Shown here in pieces: positions 22,273 to 32,149 of a stretch of 64,000 nt of DNA. The notes under the pieces were generated by a model. It had not been told where the DNA came from. It did not search any database and saw only the letters and a program-made list of their open reading frames with translations. Position 1 is the stretch's first letter. Each line of letters begins with the position of its first letter. Position numbers and translations under genes: made by a program. Source of the DNA: Roseiarcus sp963741405 (GTDB lineage: Bacteria; Pseudomonadota; Alphaproteobacteria; Rhizobiales; Beijerinckiaceae); NCBI GenBank assembly GCA_963741405.1, contig CAVUHX010000042.1, forward strand, positions 1 through 64,000, given 5' to 3'.

Positions 22273-24489
22273 CTAACGGTCGGCCGGCCTCGTCGCCGCC
22301 ACGTCCATTGCGCTCGGCAGGCGGGCGAGCAAGGCGATCAGGGCCCGGTCGGCCAGCACCGCCACCCGTTCCTTGGGCTTCAGCCAGGCGCAGGCGTCCT
22401 CGATCGTTTCGGCGTCGTTCAGCTTGACCGCCGCAACGGCCTCGTCGACGTCCACGTCGCCTAGCCGATGCCGCGGCTTATCCGGCAGGAACGTTTCGTG
22501 GACGGCGCGCAATTGCGCGTCCGCATGAATGGCGAGGAGCGCGTCTTCGTGGTCGTGCCCGGAGCGGGCCAGTTCGTCCGACAGTGCGTTCGCGCGCAGG
22601 ACGACTTCCGGTGGCGACGTCTCCTCGGGCGTGCGCAGGAGTCCGATCCGTTTCAGGCCGAGACCCAGCCACAATTGTCCGCTTGCCCACGAAAGCGGGA
22701 TGGAGAGCAGGAGGCCGGCAATCGTCGGCGACATCCACAATACGAGCGACGGGGAGATCAGCGCGGCGGCGAACAGGGTGACCAGTCCGAGCAGGGCATG
22801 CGCGCGGTGCCGGCGCGCAATGCTGCGGAACGGGATGGATCCGTCGTCGCGGCGCTGCGGGTTCCAGCCGGTGTCACGTCCCGAAAGAATCTGCGCCACC
22901 GAGCCCGACTGGATGAGCATCATGATCGGCGCAATCGCGGCGGACACCACGATCTCGAGCAATGTCGAGGCGATGAGCGCAAGCGCTCCGCCGGAGCCTC
23001 TGCGGGTCGGGCCGTCGAACAGCGCGAAAATGAGGCCCAGAAACTTGGGCGCGAGCAGGATCGCGATCGTCAACTCGAACAATTGCAGCGCGCGTTCATA
23101 GTCGAATCGCGGCCATGTGGGAAAGAGCGAGAACTCTGAGGTGAAATACTCTGGTCGGATGTAGTGGGATTGCAGCACCAGCACGATGCCGACGATCAGT
23201 TGCATCATCCAGACGGGCGAGGCGAGATAGCCCATGATGCCCGTGACGAAATGCTGGCGAGTCGGCCAGACGAAGCCTCTCGCCGCGATGATGCGCGCGT
23301 GTTGGAGGTTCCCCTGGCACCACCGCCGGTCGCGGGCGGCGAGGTCGATCAAAGAAGGAGGGCTCTCCTCGTAGCTGCCGCCAAGCGTCGGCAGCATTGT
23401 GACGGAATACCCGGCGCGACGGATGAGCGCGGCCTCCACAAAATCGTGGCTGAGGATATGGCCCCCGAAGGGCGGCCGGCCGGGCAGATCGGGCAACCCG
23501 CAGTGATCGGCGAAGGCGCGGGTGCGAATGATGGCGTTGTGGCCCCAATAGTTGCCGTCGCGTCCCATCCACGCGGTGAGGCCCGCCGCAAGGACCGGAC
23601 CGGCGATGCGGGCGGCGAATTGTTGGAGCCGGGCGAACAGCGTGTTGCGGTTGACGATGAGCGGGAGGCTCTGAATGATGCCGCTGTCAGGGTCCGCCTC
23701 CATCGCGGCCGCCAGACGGACGACCGCATCGCCGGACATCACGCTGTCGGCGTCGAGCACCAGCATGTGCGGGTAGTGGCCGCCCCAACGGGTGACGAAG
23801 TCGGCGATGTTGCCGGCCTTGCGGCTCGAATTCTTGCGCCTCCGCCGATAGTAGATGCGGGCGTTCGGCAAGCGTTGGCGCATGGCGACGAAGGCCCGCT
23901 CCTCGGCGATCCAGACGTTGGAGTCGGTTGTATCAGAAAGGAAGAAATAGTCGAATGCGGCGCCGAGTCCGGTCCGCTCGACGTCTTCGATAATCGCCTG
24001 CATCGCGCCGAACACCCGAGACGGTGCCTCGTTGTAGATCGGCATCGCGACCGCCGTCCTTGCTGACAGCGAGGCCGGGGGCGGATCTCGCCTGCGCGAA
24101 TGCGCGAGCAGCCAGACGAAGCCGACGATGCCGGCGGTGAAGGACAACGAGACCCAGGAGAAAGTGACGACGAAGAGGACGACCATCACCCATTCGAGCG
24201 TGGTCGTCGTGCCGACCCCGACAACCTTGACCATTTCGCAGGCGCCGTAAGCGGTGAGCGCGACAGATCCGCCGAACACGACGAGGCGGGTGAGAACCGT
24301 AAACCGGTCGAAGCGCCTGTTGACCCAGGCGCGACGCTCACTGCGGGCAAAGCGGCGGAAGGACTGCGCCGGCATGGCGAGCGGGGCGTAGCCCGGCATC
24401 GACGCCCCGAGGGACATGCCGAGGGACGGTTGCGCGTCATCGAGCGGCTCGATCCGACGGACCGTCACACTGTCCATCGATAGAGCCAT
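22273..24489 (-). CDS. mdoH: Glucan biosynthesis glucosyltransferase OpgH/MdoH
   Basis: Inner-membrane family 2 glycosyltransferase that polymerises glucose from UDP-glucose into osmoregulated periplasmic glucans. 738 residues: two N-terminal helices (near residues 68-130), the cytoplasmic catalytic domain (AVAMPIYNEAPSRVFGAM, LVLDADSVMSGDAVV with the DxD-like aspartates, IRRAGYSVTMLP, RDRRWCQGNLQH as the QxxRW-type motif), then about five helices. It overlaps the upstream opgG-type gene by 25 bases, so translation is probably coupled. Expression is expected to rise at low osmolarity, but no operator is evident. Confidence 0.94.
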   Translation of the reverse strand: MALSMDSVTVRRIEPLDDAQPSLGMSLGASMPGYAPLAMPAQSFRRFARSERRAWVNRRFDRFTVLTRLVVFGGSVALTAYGACEMVKVVGVGTTTTLEWVMVVLFVVTFSWVSLSFTAGIVGFVWLLAHSRRRDPPPASLSARTAVAMPIYNEAPSRVFGAMQAIIEDVERTGLGAAFDYFFLSDTTDSNVWIAEERAFVAMRQRLPNARIYYRRRRKNSSRKAGNIADFVTRWGGHYPHMLVLDADSVMSGDAVVRLAAAMEADPDSGIIQSLPLIVNRNTLFARLQQFAARIAGPVLAAGLTAWMGRDGNYWGHNAIIRTRAFADHCGLPDLPGRPPFGGHILSHDFVEAALIRRAGYSVTMLPTLGGSYEESPPSLIDLAARDRRWCQGNLQHARIIAARGFVWPTRQHFVTGIMGYLASPVWMMQLIVGIVLVLQSHYIRPEYFTSEFSLFPTWPRFDYERALQLFELTIAILLAPKFLGLIFALFDGPTRRGSGGALALIASTLLEIVVSAAIAPIMMLIQSGSVAQILSGRDTGWNPQRRDDGSIPFRSIARRHRAHALLGLVTLFAAALISPSLVLWMSPTIAGLLLSIPLSWASGQLWLGLGLKRIGLLRTPEETSPPEVVLRANALSDELARSGHDHEDALLAIHADAQLRAVHETFLPDKPRHRLGDVDVDEAVAAVKLNDAETIEDACAWLKPKERVAVLADRALIALLARLPSAMDVAATRPADR

Positions 24490-25994
24490 GTCTCGCTGAC
24501 CGCCTGATTGTCGATTTTGAGCGCGAGCCGAATTTCGGAATAAGCTTCCGATCCGGGATCGAGGTCGAAAACGACGCGAACCGATCGCCTGTCCTTATAA
24601 CGGAAGAGCCTCACCGAACTGATCTTGCCGGGGTTGGCTTGAATGTCGGCGACTGCTGCGCCGGCTTTCTGCGCGTCCGCGAATGCATCGCCGGCCATTT
24701 CGACCGCAAATCGGGGCTTGCCGCCAGCCTTGCCTGAGCGGCTGGACGTACAGACGGCGAGCGGCGGCTTTGATGGCGGCGTCCAGCACCAGAACTGACG
24801 AAAGGCGAACGCCTTGGTCGCGCCGGCCGTAATGCCAGCCTTGGGGCGCCACTGGGCGACAATATTGGCGTTGGCCTCCGAGGCGGCAGGAATTTCGAGC
24901 AGCCGCACGTCGCCTTCGCCCCACTCGCCGATCGGCTCAATCCAGAGCGTCGGCCGCAACTCCCATCGGCCCTCATCGTCGTAGAATGCATCGAAGCTAC
25001 GGGAGCGCTGCATCAAGCCGAAGCCGCGGGGGCTGACGTCGGCAAAGGCCGAGATCTGCAGGGTCTCACGATTGCTCACCGGACGCCACAACCACTCCTC
25101 CTTGCCAGAGAGGACCTGAAGGCCGGTAACCTCATATACCGCGGCTCGCCAGTCATCGGCACGCCGGTGATCGAGGGGACTGAACAGGTAATTGGCCGCC
25201 ATGGCGCCGATTCCGAGTTTGTCGGCCTGCGCCCGCGCGATGAGAGTCATTTCGGTGTCGATGATGGTGGTCTCGAGCGGCCGAATGGTGAATCGGAATG
25301 CGCCCGTTACGCTTTCCGAGTCCAGGAGCGCGTATATCGTGAGCGTGTTCGAGGCTGGAGTTGGCTTCTCGACCCAGAACTCGCGAAACAGCGGAAATTC
25401 CTCGCCGGGTTCATCGCCGGTGCGAATAGCCAGCCCGCGCGCCGTGACGCCGAAATTCTGGCTCCGCGCGCGCGAGCGGTAGAAGCTCGCGCCCTGGAAG
25501 ATCGCGGCGTCCTGAAAACCTTCGTCCGAAGCGCGGAGAATGCGCAGGCCGGAAAAACCGAGATCGCCCATCGCGGGAGGCGGCTGAAGTTTGCCGAAAT
25601 CGAAGTCGGCCGGGTCGTAGATGACCCGCTGAGACAGGCCGTTCTCGATGATGTTGATTGCGACCGGCGTCGTGAAAACGAAGCCGCGATGCAGCGGCTC
25701 GAGGGAAAAGCCGACTTTCTCGTCGGCCCAGATCGCCGTTCCGGGGACGCGGCGGATCGAGGCGTATTGCTCGAAATTGAGACCGGAAAAGACACTGGGA
25801 AGAGGCGCGGTCGGCGCCTTGAAGGGCTGGGCGGCGAGTTGAGCCGCAGCTTTCAGAACGACATCGGCAGTGAACGGAACTGGAGAGGCCAATGGTTCGG
25901 CAGGGGCCAGGCGCACGAGCGGATCGCCTCCTGCGGCCGCAAGCGCGCCGCCGAGCGCCAGTCCCAAGAATTCGCGACGTTGCGGTCCCGCCAT
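24465..25994 (-). CDS. mdoG: Glucan biosynthesis protein OpgG/OpgD family
   Basis: Periplasmic protein needed for assembly or branching of osmoregulated glucans. About 509 residues from ATG at 25994. The N-terminus PQRREFLGLALGGALAAAGG is a twin-arginine signal, as in OpgD; OpgG proper usually uses Sec. The body shows the MdoG domain (FSGLNFEQYASIRRV, GLRILRASDEGFQDAAIFQG, EEFPLFREFWVEKP, EWLWRPVSN) and a C-terminal immunoglobulin-like part ending SETWLYRWTV. The ribosome site is weak, and an open frame continues upstream, so a slightly longer start is possible. It is first in the operon with mdoH. Confidence 0.9.
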   Translation of the reverse strand: MAGPQRREFLGLALGGALAAAGGDPLVRLAPAEPLASPVPFTADVVLKAAAQLAAQPFKAPTAPLPSVFSGLNFEQYASIRRVPGTAIWADEKVGFSLEPLHRGFVFTTPVAINIIENGLSQRVIYDPADFDFGKLQPPPAMGDLGFSGLRILRASDEGFQDAAIFQGASFYRSRARSQNFGVTARGLAIRTGDEPGEEFPLFREFWVEKPTPASNTLTIYALLDSESVTGAFRFTIRPLETTIIDTEMTLIARAQADKLGIGAMAANYLFSPLDHRRADDWRAAVYEVTGLQVLSGKEEWLWRPVSNRETLQISAFADVSPRGFGLMQRSRSFDAFYDDEGRWELRPTLWIEPIGEWGEGDVRLLEIPAASEANANIVAQWRPKAGITAGATKAFAFRQFWCWTPPSKPPLAVCTSSRSGKAGGKPRFAVEMAGDAFADAQKAGAAVADIQANPGKISSVRLFRYKDRRSVRVVFDLDPGSEAYSEIRLALKIDNQAVSETWLYRWTV

Positions 25995-26310
25995 CGTGCT
26001 GTTCGTTCGCTCGACGCCGGTCGCGGGCGCGGTGGGGGCCTGGACCGGCGTATCATCTTCGTTAGAATGACAAATCAAGGCGTTACAGGAAAGGCGCGTC
26101 TTCGCGCGCCGCAGCCCCCCCGTCACGCGAGAAGTTGTATATCCTTTCTTGCGGCGCAGCGAGACGCATTTTGTCTCAGAGGCTTCTAGCGGACCGCAGC
26201 GGCGGGTAGACCGGTCGCGCGTCTTCCGAAATAACGCGCGCGAGGCCGATTCGGGCGCCAAGGTCAAAGACTGCAGCGCCTTGGACCCCGTGCCTAACAG
26301 GAGCAAGCGC

Positions 26311-27654
26311 ATGAATTCCGCCCGCCGCTCACTCACGATCGTCCTTGCCGCCGGCGAAGGCACGCGGATGCGGTCCAATCGCCCGAAAGTTCTCCACGAG
26401 ATCGCAGGCCGGAGCATGCTCGCGCATGTCATCGCGGCCGTAAGCGCAGCGGGCGCAGGCGACGTGGCCGTCGTTGTCGGACCGGGGAGGGACGACGTGG
26501 CGGCCGAGGCGATCACGGCGGCGCCCGGCGTGAGCGTGTTTGTTCAGGGCGAAAGGCGGGGCACGGCCCACGCGGTTCTCGCCGCACGCGACGCGATCGC
26601 AGGCGGGTACGACCAGATTCTGGTGACCTATGCCGACATTCCGCTCCTGCAGAGAACGACGCTTTCGGCGATGCGGGCGGTCCTCGCCAAAGGCGCCGGA
26701 CTCGTGGCGCTCGGCTTCGCTCCGGCCGATCCGACCGGATACGGCCGGCTCATCGAGCGTGATGGCCAACTCGTCGCGATCAGGGAGCACAAGGACGCCA
26801 CCGCCGAGGAGAAAGCGGCCCGGCTGTGCAACGCGGGCCCGATCGCCTTTCGCGGCGCGGAGGCGCTGTCGATGCTGGAGGCGGTCAAGCCGGACAACGT
26901 GCAGAAGGAATATTACCTTACCGACCTGGTCGAGATCGCGAACGCGCGCGGGCTCCTCGCGCGCACGATCGAAGTCGACGAGGTGGAGGTCATGGGCGTC
27001 AACGACCGGATCCAGCTCGCGGCCGCCGAGGCGGCGATGCAGATGCGCCTGAGGAGCGCCATCATGAAAGAAGGCGCGACGCTGATCGCGCCGGAAACGG
27101 TCTTCCTTTCGTGCGACGCGACAATTGGCCGGGACGTGCTGATCGAGCCGCACGTGGTCATCGGGCCCGGAGTGACGATTGAAGACGGCGCGGTCGTCCA
27201 CGCCTTTTCTCATCTTGTGGGCGCGCGCGTCGGGGCCGGCGCGACGGTCGGTCCCTATGCGCGCCTCAGACCCGGCGCCGACATCGCGGAGAGGGCGAAG
27301 ATCGGCAATTTCGTCGAGGTCAAAAAGGCCTCGATCGAGGCAGGGGCCAAGGTCAACCACCTGAGCTACATCGGCGACGCGCGGGTCGGCGCGAAGGCCA
27401 ACATCGGCGCAGGCACGATCACTTGCAACTACGACGGCTTCGGCAAGCACAGGACCGACATCGGCGCGGGCGCCTTCATCGGCTCGAACTCCTCCCTTGT
27501 CGCGCCGGTCCGGATCGGCGACGGCGCCTATGTCGGCTCAGGGTCGGTGATCAGCAAGGACGTCGAACCGGACGCGCTCGCCGTCGCCCGCGGTCGGCAG
27601 GAGACCCGCGCCGGCTGGGCGAAGGCCTTCCGGGCCCGACACAAGAAGGACTGA
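26311..27654 (+). CDS. glmU: Bifunctional GlmU (UDP-GlcNAc synthesis)
   Basis: Makes UDP-N-acetylglucosamine for peptidoglycan and lipopolysaccharide: the C-terminal domain acetylates glucosamine-1-phosphate, the N-terminal domain adds UMP. 447 residues, normal length. LAAGEGTRMRSNRPKVLHE is the uridylyltransferase signature; YADIPLL and EYYLTDLV follow. From about residue 245 comes the left-handed beta-helix with hexapeptide repeats, including GNFVEVKKASI, NHLSYIGDA and NYDGFGKHRT. ATG at 26311 has AGGAG at 26299-26303. It is transcribed alone, divergently from opgG; glmS is not adjacent. Confidence 0.96.
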   Translation: MNSARRSLTIVLAAGEGTRMRSNRPKVLHEIAGRSMLAHVIAAVSAAGAGDVAVVVGPGRDDVAAEAITAAPGVSVFVQGERRGTAHAVLAARDAIAGGYDQILVTYADIPLLQRTTLSAMRAVLAKGAGLVALGFAPADPTGYGRLIERDGQLVAIREHKDATAEEKAARLCNAGPIAFRGAEALSMLEAVKPDNVQKEYYLTDLVEIANARGLLARTIEVDEVEVMGVNDRIQLAAAEAAMQMRLRSAIMKEGATLIAPETVFLSCDATIGRDVLIEPHVVIGPGVTIEDGAVVHAFSHLVGARVGAGATVGPYARLRPGADIAERAKIGNFVEVKKASIEAGAKVNHLSYIGDARVGAKANIGAGTITCNYDGFGKHRTDIGAGAFIGSNSSLVAPVRIGDGAYVGSGSVISKDVEPDALAVARGRQETRAGWAKAFRARHKKD

Positions 27655-28097
27655 GGCCGGCTCCGGGCGGGATGATCGCCGGTTTTAGCGCCGGCTTAGC
27701 GGCGAGGTCCTGATTGATCAAAGGGTTGGACCGCGGTTTAGCGTCGTCCCGGGCGCCCATCAATAAACTGTCTAATTATGTATTATTATGCGTTTGGATC
27801 AATGCGCGCCGGATCCGCTCTCTTCCGCCCGCAACCGTGACTGCGGTTCGGTCCTCGCCACGATCGAGCGGCACGACCGCGGCGGAGACGGCCGCTCGGT
27901 TGGGCTTTTCTATACCCTGTGATGGCGGGAACGCTGGCGATCGCCGCCAGAGCGGCCTCAATCTCTCTGAGCTCGGCCTGTCGCTCGGCCCATCCCAAGA
28001 ATTCCCCAACGATCGAAGAGGGATGTGGGCGCGACGGCGGCTGTTCCGAGCGCGACTTCGCGGCGAAGCCGGGTCGAGCGCGTCGCCACGCGCTGGC
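27655..28097. other. Region without a convincing gene
   Basis: Between glmU and the MFS remnant. A short AT-rich stretch (27765-27795) may mark an old junction. Short open frames exist on both strands but lack ribosome sites and recognisable domains. Confidence 0.4.
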
Positions 28098-28905
28098 CTA
28101 TGCGACCCCGGGCGCAGCGATCCTCTTCCGGTCTGCTTTCTTTCTGTCTCGAATGACTGCCATCGCGGCCAAGGCCGCCAGCACCATGAGCCCGTCGCCC
28201 GTCGCCACGAGCAGCGCCGCTTCGGGGACGTTCGCCGTGCGCTCGCGGATGCCGGTGATCGCTTCGAGCCGCCATGCCAGCGCCGCCGCGGCCGACCCGC
28301 CGCCGAGGCCGGCGCCGAAGACGCGCAACAGATTGAGGAGGCCGCCTGCGTCCGGCGGCGCCGCGCCAATCGTGCCGCTGTTGTTCGGCGCGATGTACAA
28401 ACCGAGTCCCGCGCCGAAGGTGGCGAGCGCGGCGATGACGGCAGGCAAGCTGCCCGGCGCGCCGCTGAGCAGTCTCGTCAGGAGGATCGCCGATACGGCG
28501 CAGATCGCCATGCCGGCGGGCATTGCGATCCTCGGTCGCCTCTCCGACAGCGCGCCGGCAATTAGGGCCACGAGGCCGAGCGCGACCGGCACGACGGTCA
28601 GCCGGAGACCTGCGGCAAATGGCGCGTCGTGATAGCCGCGGATGAGCGCGAACGACATGGCGAAGAAGATGCCGTATCGCATCGCGTAGGAAACGAGCGC
28701 CCCGACGCTGCCCGCCGAGAAGGCGGCGGAGCGGAACAGCCTGAGGTCGACCAGAGGCGCCGGCGCCCGCATCTCGCGCCAGGCGAAGGCGCCGAGCAGG
28801 ATCGGGGCGGCGACGGCGCAGGCGATCAGCGCCGGCGACGACCCCCCAAGGCGCGTCCTTCGGTGATCGCGAGCGGGAGCGCGGCCAGCCCCGAGAGGCG
28901 CAGCC
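28098..28905 (-). pseudogene. C-terminal remnant of an MFS drug transporter
   Basis: The product MRAPAPLVDLRLFRSAAFSA, then VSYAMRYGIFFAMSFALIRG, AGLGLYIAPNNSGTIGAAPP, matches the last six helices of DHA2 (EmrB/QacA-type) exporters. Upstream, LAALPLAITEGRALGG is in another frame, joined through a G-run near 28850. Everything before that is missing. The gene is 5' truncated and frameshifted, so no transporter is made. Confidence 0.72.
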
Positions 28906-28968
28906 TATTTCAAGCAACGTCTCTGTGCAAAGCCCGGAAACACGATGCGCCCCGAAGGCGCGATCGGG

Positions 28969-31900
28969 CTAGAGACCGCCGGAATTTACCAGGGCGACGC
29001 TTGCGCCGCCCAACGCGCCAGCGATCATGTCGCCGTCGCGAACCTCTCGAGCACGCGTTTGCGGGTCTTCTGAAAGGACGAGGGCGATCTCCTTGTGAAT
29101 CGCCGCCACGGTCTGATGCAGCACGGCGACGGCTTCGCTCCGTGACCGGGCGGCGCGAATGCGCCGTGCCGCCTCGGCGATGATCGCCGGAACGTTGCGC
29201 AGAGCCGGCGGCAGCCTCGGCGCCAGCACCCGGAGCCTCGCGGCATAGGCGTCGAGCGCGTCGGCGATCGTGGCCTGGGTCGGGTTTTGGCAGCGCTTGA
29301 AATAGTTGTCGAGCGCGTGAGAAATGGCTCGAAGGGCCTCGTCCGGATCGGCGTAACGATTGGGGTCGGGCAGCGAGGGCGGCTCCTCGCATGAGGAGAA
29401 ATCCTGCAACAACTCGCCGAAGGCGCCGACATCGTACCCACCTCCGGCAGGATTGTTGATCTGCGTCAGGCCGGGCAGGAAACCGGGGTCAGAAGGAAGC
29501 GGCAACACCGTGAGCAGGCCGGGGTTGGCGGCGAAGCCGTAGCCGTCGCCGATGACGAGACTGCCGGGCCCGACGATGATCGGATAGGGAACGGCGGTCG
29601 ATGGCGCCGAGGCGGGAGAACCCGCCGAAAAGACGACCGGCGCGCCGCTGTAGACCGCCGCCGCCGTGTCCGGGAGGAACGCGCCGGCGATGCCGGGCTG
29701 AACGCCGCTGATCGTGTAGTCGGCCGCGACCAGCGCAGTGACGTCCAGCCCGAACGGCTTGATCAGGTTGGCGGCGGTGACCGTGATCTTCGGCTGGAAG
29801 GCGAAGACATAGCGGTTACCGGTTGCGGCGACGGCGCCGCCGAGCGGCGTGTTCCAGACGGCCGTGTTTCCGCTGTTCAGCCCGCCGAAGGCGTCGTTCG
29901 CGGGATTGGCGGAATAGATGAGCCAGCGCGCGCCCGGGGTCAGGCCGATCGCGCCCGGGCCGGACTGATTGATGAACCCGCGTCCCGCGCCGAGGGTGAC
30001 CGGCGTGCCGAAGCCGGACGCGGCCAGGGTCGCTCCGGGCGCCAGCGTCAGATCGGAAGCGGCCCCTGTCGCCTCAGCGAGAAGGGTGGTCGCCGCGATC
30101 GACGGCAGCGCCATGCTGGAGGCCGAGGTCAGCGACACGGCGCCGAGCGCGCGTGTCCCGCCCAGGGCGCCACCGAAGCTGAGAGCCGCCGCGCTCGCCG
30201 TCAGGCCGCATGCGCCGGTGGGGAGGCAACTCCGGATTGCAGAGTCGACTGTGCTGCCGAAGGCGATGCTTCCGCTGCCGGCGGTGAGCGTCACGTTCGA
30301 CTGAAGCTGGACGGGATTGTTGAAGGTGATGGCGCCGCCCGAGGTCGTCACGTCAGCGTCGAGATCTGTGGTCGGACCAGTCAGGGTTATGCCACCGGTC
30401 GATGTCGAGAGGGTGCTCTGTATGGACAGTAGCGAACCTGCATTCAGCGCAAGCTGGCCCCCGCCCGCGCTGGTGATCGGAGCGCTGACGAAGATGCCGT
30501 TCTCCGCAATCAGGCTCAGTCCGTTGTTCGACGACCAGACGATCGGCGCCAGCACCGTCAAGTCGCCGATGTTCGACCCCGGGCTGCCCAACAACCCGGT
30601 CGAAACAACGACGTTGGCAAGCGCGAGCTGGTTTTCGAGCGTGCTGGCGTTGATCACCGAGGTCGAGGTCGGCGTATAGACGCCGCCCGAAAACGATCCG
30701 CCGGAATTTGCTCCGCTGGAAATGACGATGTCGTATGGATCGAGGAGCAGCGTTCCCGTCGCTCCGTTCGGCGCCGTCAGATCGGCGCCGCCAGTGAAGT
30801 CGAGCACGCCGTGGGTGACGGGACTGGCGGAGACTTCCACATAGCCGCCATTGCCGCCGCCGGCGCCGCCGGTCGCCGCGATCTGGCCGGCGAAGCTCGT
30901 CGTCCCGTCCGACCACACCGCGACCGTCCCGCCGTCGCCCGACACGATGGCGCTCGCGTTCAGCGTCGAGGCCGAGTTGATCGACGTGGTCCGCGCTGAC
31001 GCGAGGTCGCTTCCGCCATGGAAATCGCCGCCGATCCGGATGGCGCCGCCGCCGGTCGCGCCGGAGGCGTCGACCGATGTCGACGCGAGACTGACCGCAT
31101 TCGTTCCGGTAACCGTGACCGAGCCACCCACGCCTGTGGCGCTGCCGGCGGCGATCTTCGCGCGCCTGAGGGCGACGTCGTGGGCGTTGATCGCGATCGC
31201 TCCGCCCTTGGTGCGGCCCGAAGCGTCGATGCGCCCGGCGACCGTGACATTTCCGCCCGGACCGCCGCTGAGAAGAATCGCGCCGCCGATCGCGCGGGCC
31301 GAGGCGACCGACAATTCGCCCGGCACATTGACCGCGTCGCGGATCGCTTTCGCCACCGTCGCCGCCCGGAGTTCGACCCGTCCTCCCGCGGCGACAACCT
31401 TGCCGGAGACGTCGATCAGCGCCTTGCCGTCGGCCGTCTTCGCATCCGTCGGGACGGCGACCTGGAGAAAATTGTCGCCGGTGAGGTTCAGCGTCGCCTG
31501 CTCGCCCGAGCCCATCGCGACCTTTCCGAGCGGGACCGAGACGACGCCCGAATTCGAAACCGTTCCGCCGATCAGGCCGACAAAGCCGCCGGAACCGGCT
31601 TGTATCGAGCCCTCATTGCTCACCGCCGCCGAAGCGCCGCTGCCGGAGAATCTCAGGTCGCCGGAATTGAAGTCGCTGTCGGAGATGCCGAGCGTAGAAG
31701 CGACGAAGCCGCCGCCGACCCGGACGGTTCCGGTCGGGGTGATGGCGATCCCGTTCGGGTTGACGAGATAGACCTGGCCGTTGGCCTGCAGCTGGCCGGC
31801 GATCGTCGACGTCGTCGAGCCGGTGACGCGGTTGAGAATGGCCGAGGAGGCGTTCGGCTGATCGAAGGTCACGCCATTGCCCTGGCCGATCGAGAAACTG

Positions 31901-32142
31901 CCCCAATTGACGATCGCGCGGGGCGAGGTCTGGGTCACCGACAGGTTGGAGCCGGACTGCTGGATCGAGGCTGCGCCGGAGGTGACGACGCCGTGCGCCG
32001 GCAGGACGCCTTGGGCCTGGCAGGCGGCGGCAGCGAACGCGACCGTCGTCGCCACGGCCCAGAACGCCGGCGAGGCGAAACGGCCAGGCCGGAGCCCGCT
32101 TCTCGGGAACGACATTTTCGCACGCTGCTCGATCCTCGACAT
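28969..32142 (-). CDS. TpsA exoprotein with haemagglutinin N-terminal domain
   Basis: Large secreted beta-helix protein exported by its TpsB partner; such proteins act as adhesins, haemolysins or contact toxins. 1,057 residues: signal peptide (AVATTVAFAAAACQAQG), TPS recognition domain at about 45-170 (GSNLSVTQTSPRAIVNWGSF, VYLVNPNGIAITPTGTV with the NPNG motif), a Gly/Ala/Ser/Thr-rich repeat region, then an MBG-like domain near 740-850 (ITVTAANLIKPFGLDVTAL). A helical C-terminal region of about 150 residues follows (LDAYAARLRVLAPRLPPALR) and ends LVNSGGL. The start has GAGGG in front and is 7 bases after the tpsB stop. No known toxin domain is visible, so an adhesin-like role is likelier. 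Confidence 0.88.
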   Translation of the reverse strand: MSRIEQRAKMSFPRSGLRPGRFASPAFWAVATTVAFAAAACQAQGVLPAHGVVTSGAASIQQSGSNLSVTQTSPRAIVNWGSFSIGQGNGVTFDQPNASSAILNRVTGSTTSTIAGQLQANGQVYLVNPNGIAITPTGTVRVGGGFVASTLGISDSDFNSGDLRFSGSGASAAVSNEGSIQAGSGGFVGLIGGTVSNSGVVSVPLGKVAMGSGEQATLNLTGDNFLQVAVPTDAKTADGKALIDVSGKVVAAGGRVELRAATVAKAIRDAVNVPGELSVASARAIGGAILLSGGPGGNVTVAGRIDASGRTKGGAIAINAHDVALRRAKIAAGSATGVGGSVTVTGTNAVSLASTSVDASGATGGGAIRIGGDFHGGSDLASARTTSINSASTLNASAIVSGDGGTVAVWSDGTTSFAGQIAATGGAGGGNGGYVEVSASPVTHGVLDFTGGADLTAPNGATGTLLLDPYDIVISSGANSGGSFSGGVYTPTSTSVINASTLENQLALANVVVSTGLLGSPGSNIGDLTVLAPIVWSSNNGLSLIAENGIFVSAPITSAGGGQLALNAGSLLSIQSTLSTSTGGITLTGPTTDLDADVTTSGGAITFNNPVQLQSNVTLTAGSGSIAFGSTVDSAIRSCLPTGACGLTASAAALSFGGALGGTRALGAVSLTSASSMALPSIAATTLLAEATGAASDLTLAPGATLAASGFGTPVTLGAGRGFINQSGPGAIGLTPGARWLIYSANPANDAFGGLNSGNTAVWNTPLGGAVAATGNRYVFAFQPKITVTAANLIKPFGLDVTALVAADYTISGVQPGIAGAFLPDTAAAVYSGAPVVFSAGSPASAPSTAVPYPIIVGPGSLVIGDGYGFAANPGLLTVLPLPSDPGFLPGLTQINNPAGGGYDVGAFGELLQDFSSCEEPPSLPDPNRYADPDEALRAISHALDNYFKRCQNPTQATIADALDAYAARLRVLAPRLPPALRNVPAIIAEAARRIRAARSRSEAVAVLHQTVAAIHKEIALVLSEDPQTRAREVRDGDMIAGALGGASVALVNSGGL

Positions 32143-32149
32143 GGCGCCC

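Noticed and set aside
28947..28961. Terminator after tpsA (GCGCC/GGCGC hairpin)
   Set aside because: Only a 5-bp stem and no T-run on the relevant strand.
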